Assembly (NCBI GenBank): GCA_945619025.1
Contig: CALZBJ010000013.1
Location: 1-47,499, forward strand
DNA from: CALZBJ01 sp945619025
GTDB taxonomy: Bacteria; Pseudomonadota; Gammaproteobacteria; Cardiobacteriales; Wohlfahrtiimonadaceae
Length of the DNA stretch: 47,499 bases
Direction: 5' to 3'
Within the stretch, counting starts at the first letter, position 1. Every line of letters starts with the position of its first letter. The translations under genes and the position numbers were made by a program. The notes beneath the pieces are model-generated. The model made no database searches and was not told where the DNA came from. It saw nothing but the letters and a program-made list of their open reading frames with translations. Shown here piece after piece: positions 7,965-15,436 of the stretch.

Positions 7965-10574
7965 ATGAAAACAGAAGAAATACGTCGGAAATTTTTAGAT
8001 TATTTCGTTAGCAAGGGGCACACCGAAGTGCCCTCGAGCTCTTTGCTCCCTGCAAACGACCCAACCCTGCTCTTTACCAATGCGGGGATGAACCAATTTA
8101 AAGACCTCTTTTTAGGCCACGAAAAACGGGATTATAAAACCGCGACCACAACGCAAAAATGCGTACGCGCAGGTGGAAAACATAACGACTTAGAAAATGT
8201 CGGTTACACCGCCCGTCACCACACCTTTTTTGAGATGCTTGGTAACTTTAGCTTTGGGGATTACTTCAAAGAGAAAGCGATCACCTACGCGTGGGAACTC
8301 TTAACGGAGGTTTATAAACTCCCGAAAGAAAAACTCCTCGTAACCGTCTATCACACCGATGATGAAGCCTATGATATCTGGCACAAACAGATCGGCATTC
8401 CCGCTGAGAAAATTATCCGCATTGGCGATCTACCTGATGGCTCGTCGGATAACTTCTGGCAGATGGGCGATACCGGTCCTTGTGGCCCCTGCTCTGAGAT
8501 CTTCTACGATCACGGCGCGCACATTTGGGGAGGTCCTCCGGGATCGCCTGAAGAAGATGGCGACCGTTTTATCGAGATTTGGAACCTTGTATTCATGCAA
8601 TACAATCGTGACGAAGAAGGCGTGCTTCATGCCCTTCCCAATCCATCGATCGATACCGGTATGGGTCTTGAGCGAATTGCGGCGGTTTTACAACACGTTC
8701 ACAGTAACTACGAGATCGATCTTTTTGTCAATCTCATCAAAGCGTCAGCTGATGCCGTTGGCATTACCGATCTAGAGAACAACTCGCTTAAAGTGATTAG
8801 CGACCATATTCGCTCGGTCTCGTTCTTAATTGCCGATGGCATTATCCCTTCAAATGAAGGTCGTGGATATGTGCTGCGCCGTATTTTACGCCGTGCGATT
8901 CGTCATGGGTATAAACTCGGGCAAAAAGACCTTTTCCTTCACAAAATCGTCAAAGCGCTTGTCAATGAGATGGGTGAGGCGTTCCCTGGTCTAAAAGAAA
9001 AGCAATCCTTTATCGAAGAGACCATTAAAGAGGAAGAGAAACGTTTCTCAACGACTCTTGAAAATGGCCTAAAACTTCTTGAAGAAGATATCGCAAAACT
9101 CGAAGGCTCCACCATTCAAGGCAAAACGATCTTTAAGCTCTACGATACCTACGGCTTCCCCGTCGATTTAACCAACGACATTGCCCGTGAACGTGATTTA
9201 ACCCTCGATATGGATGGGTTTGAAGCGTGCATGGAAGAGCAGCGTCAACGGGCTCGTGCTGCAAGTAATTTCAGCGCCGATAAGATGGTTGAATTCCACG
9301 AATCCCAAAATACCGAATTTGAAGGATATTCCGAAACAGAAGGTGAAGCAACTGTGATTGCCCTTGCCTCTGGATCTGAGGAAGTTGAATCGATCTCAAG
9401 CGATGATGAAATTGCCGTAATCGTTCTCGATAAAACCCCATTTTACGCCGAATCTGGTGGACAAGTGGGCGATACTGGTGTGATTACTGCCGATGGATTT
9501 GAGTTTTTAGTCACTAACACGCAAAAACAGCTCAACACCTTCCTGCATTACGGAATCGTAAAATCGGGCACTCTTAAAAAAGGCGCGAAAGTAACGGCTA
9601 AAATTGATGCATTCCGCCGTGAGCTCATTAAGAAAAATCACTCTGCAACGCATCTTTTACATAAAGCATTGCAAGAGCATTTAGGTAGCCACATCGAGCA
9701 GAAAGGGTCGCTTGTTACTGACGAACGTCTCCGTTTTGACTTCTCGCACAACGAGCCGATTAGCTATAAAGACCTGCAAGCGATCACCTATATGGTGAAC
9801 ATTGCTATTTCGCAAAACTCGCCGGTTTCAGCCAATGAAATGCCGATCGACGATGCAAAAGCGAAAGGTGCGATGGCACTCTTTGGTGAGAAATATGGCG
9901 ATGTGGTGCGCGTGATTGAGATGGGTGATTCCATTGAGCTTTGTGGCGGTACACACGTTGAGCGTACTGGTGATATCGGGCTCTTCCGCATTGTTTCGGA
10001 AACCGGAATTGCAGCAGGCGTTCGCCGAGTGGAAGCGGTCACTTATAAAAAAGCGCTTGAAATTGGTTTTATGAACGACGCGACGCTTAATACGCTCGTT
10101 GAGACCCTTAAAACCGACCGTCCACACATTGTTACTCGCGTCGATGAAGCCCTTGATGAGGTGAAACAACTTCGTAAAGAGGTTGCGAAACTTAAATCAC
10201 AACTCGTATTTGCCAATCGCGAGAGCATTATCAACAACGCGATGGAATTGGGCGGCGTTAAAGTGATTATCGAAAAACTCGATGGCGCTGATAACCGTTC
10301 ACTCCGTGAACTTTGCGATAACCTACAAGCAAGTACTCATGGCGCAACGCTTCTTCTTTCAGAAGTTGATGGTCGCGTCGCACTTGTGGCATCGGTTGCA
10401 AAAGAGTTAACCAAAACCTTTAAAGCGGGCGATTTCTTAAATGCAGCCGCCGCAGAAGTTGGCGGAAAAGGGGGCGGTCGCCCTGATTCAGCAAACGGTG
10501 GTGGTACTGAACCAGAAAATATGGACAAAGCGATTGAAGCCGCAAAAGCGTGGATTACCGCGAAACTTAGCTAA
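7965..10574 (+). CDS. alaS: Alanine--tRNA ligase AlaS
   Basis: This class II aminoacyl-tRNA synthetase charges tRNA-Ala and hydrolyses Ser/Gly mischarged tRNA. It has 869 residues, the normal bacterial length. The aminoacylation domain starts at the N-terminus (RRKFLDYFVSKGHTEVPSSS, then HHTFFEMLGNFSFGDYFK as class II motif 2, and GMGLERIAAVLQ as motif 3). The editing domain carries the zinc ligands H559/H563 (HSATHLLH) and C660/H664 (CGGTHVERTGDIG). The C-terminal oligomerisation domain ends with the glycine-rich AAEVGGKGGGRPDSANGGG. The ribosome-binding site is weak, which fits a short leader from the TATAAT at 7927. Confidence 0.99.
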   Translation: MKTEEIRRKFLDYFVSKGHTEVPSSSLLPANDPTLLFTNAGMNQFKDLFLGHEKRDYKTATTTQKCVRAGGKHNDLENVGYTARHHTFFEMLGNFSFGDYFKEKAITYAWELLTEVYKLPKEKLLVTVYHTDDEAYDIWHKQIGIPAEKIIRIGDLPDGSSDNFWQMGDTGPCGPCSEIFYDHGAHIWGGPPGSPEEDGDRFIEIWNLVFMQYNRDEEGVLHALPNPSIDTGMGLERIAAVLQHVHSNYEIDLFVNLIKASADAVGITDLENNSLKVISDHIRSVSFLIADGIIPSNEGRGYVLRRILRRAIRHGYKLGQKDLFLHKIVKALVNEMGEAFPGLKEKQSFIEETIKEEEKRFSTTLENGLKLLEEDIAKLEGSTIQGKTIFKLYDTYGFPVDLTNDIARERDLTLDMDGFEACMEEQRQRARAASNFSADKMVEFHESQNTEFEGYSETEGEATVIALASGSEEVESISSDDEIAVIVLDKTPFYAESGGQVGDTGVITADGFEFLVTNTQKQLNTFLHYGIVKSGTLKKGAKVTAKIDAFRRELIKKNHSATHLLHKALQEHLGSHIEQKGSLVTDERLRFDFSHNEPISYKDLQAITYMVNIAISQNSPVSANEMPIDDAKAKGAMALFGEKYGDVVRVIEMGDSIELCGGTHVERTGDIGLFRIVSETGIAAGVRRVEAVTYKKALEIGFMNDATLNTLVETLKTDRPHIVTRVDEALDEVKQLRKEVAKLKSQLVFANRESIINNAMELGGVKVIIEKLDGADNRSLRELCDNLQASTHGATLLLSEVDGRVALVASVAKELTKTFKAGDFLNAAAAEVGGKGGGRPDSANGGGTEPENMDKAIEAAKAWITAKLS

Positions 10575-10630
10575 ATCGCTCGAGCATCATCAGTTTCATC
10601 ATTAACGATGTACGATATACCATGAAAATT

Positions 10631-10670
10631 AAAAAAGCACTCTTAGATAGTACCTAGAGTGCTTTTTCTT
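10631..10670. terminator. Intrinsic terminator after alaS (also usable from the minus strand)
   Basis: The stem is GCACTC(T)TAG (10637-10646) with CTAGAGTGC (10654-10662). It is preceded by six A and followed by TTTTTCTTT. The end of the 86-codon minus-strand frame lies inside it. Confidence 0.85.
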
Positions 10671-10914
10671 TCTCTATCGGGTTGCCGAACAGTTTTCTAA
10701 GCCGCCCGCCCGTAAGCATATCAAGGAGAAGATCTGCATTTTTCCAGCCTCTCACTTTTTCAGGTTCGGAATCTTTATAGTCATCAATCTTTTGATTAAC
10801 GACCTTTTTCATCTCCTGACGGGTTGGGTCAAACTGTTGCATGACTTTGACTTGCAGATCGATCTCCATGCCTTTCGCCGGTTTCAAAACGACTTTAAGA
10901 TTATGTTTATCCAA
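10654..10914 (-). pseudogene. 86-codon C-terminal remnant of an unidentified protein
   Basis: The frame has only a TTG to start from, with no ribosome-binding site. The reading frame continues upstream for about 15 more sensible codons (W-Q-T-T-G-E-H-I-R-D-P-L-L-D) before meeting a stop exactly where the sequence becomes a copy of the end of the gene at 12.6-13.3 kb. I therefore read it as the C-terminal remnant of a larger gene whose 5' part was replaced by recombination. The residues are charged (LKPAKGMEIDLQVKVMQQF, then a Lys/Asp-rich helix and LLLDMLTGGRLRKLFGNP). No family was recognised. The stop codon lies inside the alaS terminator. Confidence 0.55.
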
Positions 10915-10945
10915 TAGAGGATCCCTGATATGTTCCCCCGTTGTT

Positions 10946-11009
10946 TGCCATTTCTAAATAAACAGCATCTCTACTCGTTAATGGGTGCTCGATTATTCAA
11001 TTCATAATC
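10946..11009. repeat. Copy A of a ~64-bp dispersed direct repeat
   Basis: This segment matches 12643-12705 (copy B) except for a few substitutions and one inserted base (GGGTGCTC here, GGGGCTC there). In copy B it encodes DYELNNRAPLTSRDAVYLE near the C-terminus of a gene. Here the extra base shifts the frame after NNRAP and creates an early stop. Confidence 0.85.
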
Positions 11010-11117
11010 ATCTTTATCACGAATATATTTGTCATCGGCAATCGCCTCTGGTGTTGGTGCGACTTTATCGCCCCATAAATAAAGATTAATAATTTCTTCT
11101 GTTGTTAACATGCTCAT
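10971..11117 (-). CDS. Short 48-aa ORF, probably a chimeric gene remnant
   Basis: The frame begins MSMLTTEEIINLYLWGD after AAAGGCG and ends DYELNNRAPINE. The last dozen codons lie in copy A of the dispersed repeat, where a one-base insertion relative to copy B throws the frame into a TAG. Its N-terminus resembles that of the broken frame at 11871-12083 (M-S-x-L-T, then an acidic helix), so the two may be related short N-terminal modules. It follows the 247-aa gene by 17 bases. Expression is possible; function is unknown. Confidence 0.45.
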   Translation of the reverse strand: MSMLTTEEIINLYLWGDKVAPTPEAIADDKYIRDKDDYELNNRAPINE

Positions 11118-11134
11118 TTTTGACGCCTTTAATA

Positions 11135-11878
11135 TTAATTGGATAAAATCTTGCCACAGCTAGTTAAGGGAAAATAAGTGTCCCGTTCCCCTGAAATATT
11201 TTTAAGATCTTCAAAATCAAATTTTCCTGTCAAACCATCTCTACCGAAAACACCACTATCATGATGAATTCCAGATTCAAATTTTTTATAACGTAGATAA
11301 CGACGCTCTGCTGGTTGTTCTTCTGGTTTTACAAACGTTAAATTAGTTTTATGGACAAGTGCTTGCTCATCATTTTGATATTGTATTTTTAACTGTGCCA
11401 CCTTAGCCACAGGCACCACCTCACAACAGTCGTAAGAAGCAAATGTAGCCCAACTACCAGTATTATTGTACAGAGTAAACCCATTATTATTTTGTTGTAG
11501 ATGCTTTAAAACAAAATCTCTATCAACTGCCTGCATCTCAAATATTTCTATAATTTCCGCCATACGCTTATTCCAAGACAGTTCCATTTTTTGTTTAATT
11601 TGCGGAATACTTAAAGGCTCTTTAATCATCCATATTTTACAATTTCCAGCACGCTCGCAAAAACCAAACTCTCTTCTCTGCTTCTTTTGTTTTTCTTGAA
11701 AATAATCAATCATATACAGCATGGTTGCTTGGTACAGTTCATCATCATTTAAACGCTTCATTCTTGCCCAACAAAACCCTGCATCATCTTGTTTTTTATA
11801 AAACCAATAACCCAAAGGCGTTATTAGACCTAATAACAGAACAGTAATCATGGCTATTACAAATTTTTTCTTATTCAT
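11135..11878 (-). CDS. Hypothetical single-pass membrane-anchored protein, 247 aa
   Basis: The family was not recognised. Residues 5-27 (KFVIAMITVLLLGLITPLGYWFY) form one N-terminal transmembrane or uncleaved signal segment preceded by lysines, so the remaining ~220 residues should face the periplasm. Several cysteines (FCWARMK, FCERAGNCKIW, DCCEVV, TSCGKIL) could form disulfides. The start has GAAAGGAG at good spacing, and its ATG overlaps the stop of the broken frame upstream (ATGAATAA), so translational coupling once existed. The context is a run of small AT-rich membrane genes. An immunity or accessory role in a polymorphic-toxin-like locus is speculation. Confidence 0.7.
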   Translation of the reverse strand: MNKKKFVIAMITVLLLGLITPLGYWFYKKQDDAGFCWARMKRLNDDELYQATMLYMIDYFQEKQKKQRREFGFCERAGNCKIWMIKEPLSIPQIKQKMELSWNKRMAEIIEIFEMQAVDRDFVLKHLQQNNNGFTLYNNTGSWATFASYDCCEVVPVAKVAQLKIQYQNDEQALVHKTNLTFVKPEEQPAERRYLRYKKFESGIHHDSGVFGRDGLTGKFDFEDLKNISGERDTYFPLTSCGKILSN

Positions 11879-12083
11879 CAGAAACTCCTTTCAGATTATG
11901 ATTCTTGGATGGCCACATGAAGTGTAACCCTCCTCTTTTTGATCCCATTTAAATTTTATAACGATCCGGATTACTATTTTCTAAAGCTTAAAATTCGGCA
12001 TAATCCATATCATTAGAGCGACAACCATCAATACGACCACTCTAGAGCGCTGTTACACTATCTGCTGTTAAATACTTACTCAT
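11871..12083 (-). pseudogene. 71-codon frame interrupted by three in-frame stops
   Basis: Reading from the ATG at 12083 gives MSKYLTADSVTAL, TAG, SGRIDGCRSNDMDYAEF, TAA, ALENSNPDRYKI, TAA, then 25 further codons ending ...HNLKGVSDE and a terminal TAA. The terminal TAA overlaps the start of the 247-aa gene (ATGAATAA). All segments stay in one frame and look like ordinary protein sequence, so this is a coding gene killed by point mutations rather than by indels. It begins 12 bases after the 157-aa gene, as an operon member would. Family unknown. Confidence 0.6.
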
Positions 12084-12095
12084 ATCCATTCTCCA

Positions 12096-12569
12096 TCAAC
12101 AGGTAAATCTATTGGTATCAACCAATTTATAATTAGAAGCATCAAACGTAACAGTTTTTATAGCTGTTTCATCATAAATTCCAGCAGAACCATAAGTAGC
12201 AAAGGCTTCTGCTATATCAGCTAATATCTCCTCTCTATCTTGATCTCTGCCTTCGGGAGGAATATAGAGCTCTAATAATTTATAGCGCATAGAAATCCCT
12301 CCATTCTCTAAAAAAGTAAAATTGGAGCGTTGCGTCTTAATCGACATTAAGATGCCTTTCCAATAGAAATCCCATACCGTTCTGCCATCCCAAGCACCAT
12401 TATTATCGCGATCTCTACTTTCATAAAATTTCCTAAGCCAAATCTCTCGCTCTCTATCTATGGCCCACTGATATCCAGCTGTTTTAAGCCCATTCCAGCG
12501 CATATTAATCTGATCAATATTATATTTTTCCCAATCTTCTTTAGATATTTCTTCATTAATAAAAGCCAT
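12096..12569 (-). CDS. Hypothetical soluble protein, 157 aa
   Basis: The family was not recognised. The ATG follows AAAGGAG at ideal spacing. The sequence is rich in Trp, Tyr and charged residues (WEKYNIDQINMRWNGLK, WLRKFYESRDRDNNGAWDG) with no signal peptide or membrane segment, so it is probably cytosolic. It ends 12 bases before the broken frame at 12083 and starts 34 bases after the frameshifted gene, which supports an operon. Small size and company suggest an accessory or immunity-type role, but that is inference only. Confidence 0.65.
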   Translation of the reverse strand: MAFINEEISKEDWEKYNIDQINMRWNGLKTAGYQWAIDREREIWLRKFYESRDRDNNGAWDGRTVWDFYWKGILMSIKTQRSNFTFLENGGISMRYKLLELYIPPEGRDQDREEILADIAEAFATYGSAGIYDETAIKTVTFDASNYKLVDTNRFTC

Positions 12570-12603
12570 TACTTTCTCCTTTGATGTAACACTAGGTTTT
12601 AAG

Positions 12604-13286
12604 TTAATTATTTACTGGAAAAAACTTATTAAAACAGCTACCTGCCACTTCTAAATAAACAGCATCTCTACTCGTTAATGGGGCTCGATTATTCAATTCA
12701 TAGTCGCTTCTAAAACGTTCAGGAATCAGCGTGTAATAAACGAGCCGGTTCATATATCCTTTCGATTCACCAGCCATCCCTCGATAATCAATGACAGGGC
12801 TTCCATCACTCATCACCACTTCAGAATTTGAGTCGCTTTCCGCAGTATTCCCGATTAGTCCAATGGTTCTTCGTTTTAACGCTGTGGCCACCGTCGTAAA
12901 TCCATAACTACGACTCAAAATCTCGCCCGTTTGACGATCATAAATGTAGTCTTCACTTCTAAAAAGATAGAGCCCTACTTGTTTCCCACTATTGTAAATT
13001 CGCACATATCGAGAATAGGGTTTAGTTAGTAGCCCTTTCATGCATTTACCATCGTGATAGCCTAAAATTTGGCTGATCCAGCGCACCTCTTTAGGCGTCC
13101 CATCGGGCAATGTTTTTTACTACTATTAGTCCCTACACCGCTCTTAGAAACTTTATTAATCTGCTCTATGTAATCCGCGTCCCGATATTCCGACTCCGTG
13201 GAGTTACCCCCTAATGCAAATATACATCGCTCTTCATCAATCTCCTCCCAGTAATCCTCACCTTCAATGGCAAGCTCCGATAACAT
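12604..13286 (-). pseudogene. Hypothetical protein gene split by a homopolymer frameshift
   Basis: Two overlapping frames together make one gene. The first starts at the ATG at 13286 (strong GGAGGA upstream) and reads MLSELAIEGEDYWEEIDEE... as far as NSSKK. The second continues LPDGTPKEVRWISQILGYHDG to the stop at 12604. The break is at an A6 run near 13112-13117 (TTTTTT on the plus strand); one extra A would restore a continuous ~227-residue protein. No family was recognised. The C-terminus (DYELNNRAPLTSRDAVYLE) is duplicated in copy A at 10.95 kb. A sequencing error or a phase-variable tract would look the same. Confidence 0.6.
12643..12705. repeat. Copy B of the ~64-bp dispersed direct repeat
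   Basis: It lies within the C-terminal coding part of the frameshifted gene and matches 10946-11009. The match ends at both sides where the two loci become unrelated, which indicates that a fragment of this gene was copied downstream. Confidence 0.85.
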
Positions 13287-13318
13287 TGCAAAATCCTCCG
13301 GTTCTAAACGATACGTAT

Positions 13319-13636
13319 TTATTCTGCAAAATTATTCGCAATTTTTTGACGATTGATCACAATTCCCGGGGCTTTTAAAGCTCGTTTAAATTTATAGTTG
13401 CGATAATAACGATCTAGGGTTGGGATATTAATGGCCATAATGCCCGCCATAATCAGCAAAACTCGCCCACGCAGTTTGTCATGCTTCTTTCGATACTCAT
13501 TCCCCACGATAAAGACAATGAGCGTTAAGATCGCAAATCCCCACCAGATCCAAGGAAACATCTGATTCGGCGTGATGCTTGTACGCCCAAAGATCCAGCG
13601 AAAAATAGGAGGGGCATACTCATAATATTGATTCAT
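13319..13636 (-). CDS. Small membrane protein, 105 aa
   Basis: The ATG follows AAAGGAAC. The protein starts MNQYYEYAPPIFRWIFG and has two hydrophobic segments at about residues 27-45 (MFPWIWWGFAILTLIVFIV) and 58-73 (RVLLIMAGIMAINIP). It is therefore an inner-membrane protein with a basic C-terminal tail. The first 97 coding bases and 48 bases of leader are duplicated at 14661-14805. The stop is 32 bases before the frameshifted gene. No family was recognised. Confidence 0.65.
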   Translation of the reverse strand: MNQYYEYAPPIFRWIFGRTSITPNQMFPWIWWGFAILTLIVFIVGNEYRKKHDKLRGRVLLIMAGIMAINIPTLDRYYRNYKFKRALKAPGIVINRQKIANNFAE

Positions 13637-13684
13637 AATGTTCCTTTGGTTTTACAGGGTGCAATCTCTGCCCCACTGGGGCGT
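13540..13684. repeat. 145-bp direct repeat, copy 1
   Basis: It covers the leader and first ~97 coding bases of the 105-aa membrane gene. It matches 14661-14805 at a constant offset of 1121 bases with only about three mismatches in the leader. It includes the small palindrome GCCCCAGTGGGGC ahead of the ribosome-binding site. Confidence 0.92.
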
Positions 13685-13786
13685 GGAATAATCAAAGAGC
13701 TAGTTAAATAAATTGAGCCCCTTGTGGCTTAGCTAAAACTTGTTGAAATTCCTCTCTTGACTTCTTATAAGAATCTGATAAAAAAC

Positions 13787-14548
13787 TCATAATATTTTCA
13801 GAATTATTAATAAATATGGTGCAAATGCAAAAAAATAAAATACTCTAATCAAATCATTAATGTTTATACTTCTTTTAGCGTTTCCTATCACAATAGTGCC
13901 AGTATCATTTGCTAATTGAATCCCTAACATTCCTGACACTATTGATTCAATCCATGTGCCATTTAACTTATTTGTTATATTTCGATATTTCCAATTTAGA
14001 GCACATGTTGTATCCGCTCCCTGACTGTAAATTAAATAAAAAAATACCATTAAAAGCCACAATACTCGCGTTGGTAGATACAATAAATACTCATTAATTT
14101 TTTTATTTTGACTATAAATGCTATAAAAATATAAAATTGCAATAGGAATACCTGCTATTACAAAATAAAAAAATATAGCAAAATAGAACTTCATATTTAT
14201 CTCTATCAAAACTAGCATCATTCTATTTAATTTGATTGTACTCACATCTTTATGTCTAATTCTCCTAAGAAATTTAATATATTGACTAAATGCATATAGG
14301 TTTATTAAAAAAATCAAGAAAAATATATTTAATAAGTAGTTAATAAAAAAATTGCCATGTAAGTAATAGATAACACCAATAAAAGTAAAAATAAATTTCA
14401 TATAAAAATTTTCAGTTAATATATTGAACATTTTATTAAAACTATATTGAACATATATATATACTCTTTTACTTACAGGAAATTCATATTTAATCAAACA
14501 AATACTAATAAAGAACATTGTTATTAATGCTAGTTCGATGCTATCCAT
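13787..14548 (-). CDS. Very AT-rich polytopic membrane protein, 253 aa
   Basis: I chose the ATG at 14548 because the preceding AAAGGGGGGG tract is a Shine-Dalgarno-like sequence at good spacing; an ATG 27 bases upstream would place that tract inside the coding region. The protein has about five or six hydrophobic segments, for example SIELALITMFFISICLI, FTFIGVIYYL, FLIFLINLYAF, FAIFFYFVIAGIPIAILYFY, VLWLLMVFFYLIY and the C-terminal FYFFAFAPYLLIILKIL. Its base composition is far more AT-rich than its neighbours, and it sits exactly between the two copies of the 145-bp repeat. It is therefore probably a recent insertion or replacement. Function unknown. Confidence 0.65.
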   Translation of the reverse strand: MDSIELALITMFFISICLIKYEFPVSKRVYIYVQYSFNKMFNILTENFYMKFIFTFIGVIYYLHGNFFINYLLNIFFLIFLINLYAFSQYIKFLRRIRHKDVSTIKLNRMMLVLIEINMKFYFAIFFYFVIAGIPIAILYFYSIYSQNKKINEYLLYLPTRVLWLLMVFFYLIYSQGADTTCALNWKYRNITNKLNGTWIESIVSGMLGIQLANDTGTIVIGNAKRSININDLIRVFYFFAFAPYLLIILKIL

Positions 14549-14571
14549 TCTTATCCCCCCCCTTTCATTTA

Positions 14572-14757
14572 TCATAAAATATTATGAATATTATAATTCA
14601 CGCATACTCTCATCCATCTTCGTTGAAGTAGCGAAAGGAAATAATCACACAGCGACAAGACCCACCAGATCCAAGGAAACATCTGATTCGGCGTGATGCT
14701 TGTACGCCCAAAGATCCAGCGAAAAATAGGAGGGGCATACTCATAATATTGATTCAT
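14572..14757 (-). pseudogene. Truncated duplicate of the 105-aa membrane gene
   Basis: The first ~32 codons (MNQYYEYAPPIFRWIFG... to PWIWW) and the leader are the same as in the gene starting at 13636. After 14661 the sequence diverges into unrelated codons and stops. It is a partial copy left by the duplication or insertion that brought in the 253-aa gene. Confidence 0.75.
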
Positions 14758-14805
14758 AATGTTCCTTTGGTTTTACAGGGTGCTATTTATGCCCCACTGG
14801 GGCGT
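14661..14805. repeat. 145-bp direct repeat, copy 2
   Basis: This is the partner of 13540-13684. It retains the leader palindrome GCCCCAGTGGGGC and ribosome-binding site but only the 5' end of the gene. Confidence 0.92.
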
Positions 14806-15023
14806 TACACTTTATTATTTTAAATCAGCACTCTTTTTATTTAATAATCTCTAACACAAAGTAATAATACCTTACAATAAAATAGATTGGTTAAAATATA
14901 TAATGACTTATATCTAATTTCCGCCACCTAGGACAGTCTCTAAATTAAAAAATAAGATATTGGGTATCAGTAACGGAGTAATAACGCAAAAATAACGCCC
15001 TATTAGGAGGTATAGGTATAGGC

Positions 15024-15104
15024 TTATAGAAATATTGGCGGAGATATGTCCGACCTAAAGCGCTCTAACGCTTGAAAAGCAGCCTCTAGTGATGCGTCAT
15101 AATC
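15024..15104 (-). pseudogene. Possible C-terminal remnant of a lost protein
   Basis: The codons read DYDASLEAAFQALERFRSD and then ISPPIFL and a TAA. An in-frame stop lies only four codons upstream of this stretch, and there is no start codon. The composition looks like a real protein tail, perhaps that of an integrase given the tRNA next to it, but it is too short to assign. Confidence 0.25.
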
Positions 15105-15130
15105 AAATTTATTTTAAAAATTTACATTTG

Positions 15131-15154
15131 ATTACGACAAATATTACGACAAAT
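15131..15154. repeat. Exact tandem 12-bp repeat (ATTACGACAAAT x2)
   Basis: Two adjacent copies of ATTACGACAAAT lie 57 bases from the 3' end of tRNA-Leu. Short repeats of this kind near tRNA ends can be arm-type sites of tyrosine integrases; that reading is inference. Confidence 0.6.
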
Positions 15155-15211
15155 CGACTTGTTGATAATTATTCTTATTTAATCGATCGCTGAAAAGCTC
15201 GTAAAATCAAC

Positions 15212-15296
15212 TGGTACCGATGGAGAGACTCGAACTCTCACGCTGTTGAAGCAGGGGATTTTGAATCCCCCGTGTCTACCATTCCACCACATCGGC
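15212..15296 (-). tRNA. tRNA-Leu (anticodon CAA)
   Basis: The minus strand folds as a class II tRNA. The acceptor is GCCGATG with CATCGGT plus discriminator A and an encoded CCA. The D arm is GTGGAATGGTAGACAC. The anticodon stem GGGGA/TCCCC encloses TTCAAAA (anticodon CAA, decoding UUG). A long variable arm (TGCTTCAACAGCG) and the T arm GAGAGTTCGAGTCTCTC follow. The total is 85 bases. The 3' end faces the decayed island, the usual orientation for tRNA-targeted integration. Confidence 0.97.
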
Positions 15297-15436
15297 ATTT
15301 AAGAAAGGGTAGGATAATTTTAAGCGTTTCGCGCTTTTTGTCAATGAAAAATTCTGTGAAATCGGGGATGATAAAGTGTTTTATTGATTTTAAAGCATTA
15401 AATATTCATTTAAATGGCGTCAAATAAGGATTGGGG

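Larger units (their letters stand above)
14806..15211. other. Gene-free 406-base stretch between the decayed operon and tRNA-Leu
   Basis: No intact gene is visible. The stretch holds a ~27-codon protein-like remnant (15024-15104, minus) and an exact 12-bp tandem repeat (15131-15154). The rest is AT-rich without recognisable structure. Its position just 3' of a tRNA gene suits the end of a former integrative element. Confidence 0.5.

Noticed and set aside
8359..8775. A 138-codon open frame overlapping alaS
   Set aside because: It lies fully inside alaS in another frame, has no ribosome-binding site, and alaS is certain.
11871..12083. Programmed readthrough or recoding at the three in-frame stops
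   Set aside because: The stops are of two kinds, no recoding hairpin or special context is seen, and surrounding genes are also damaged; decay is simpler.
15131..15154. CRISPR-like repeat
   Set aside because: Only two adjacent 12-bp units without spacers, and no cas genes in the window.
14806..15211. A second copy of the tRNA-Leu 3' end as the far attachment site
   Set aside because: I looked for the T-arm and acceptor sequence through the accessory regions and saw no repeat.
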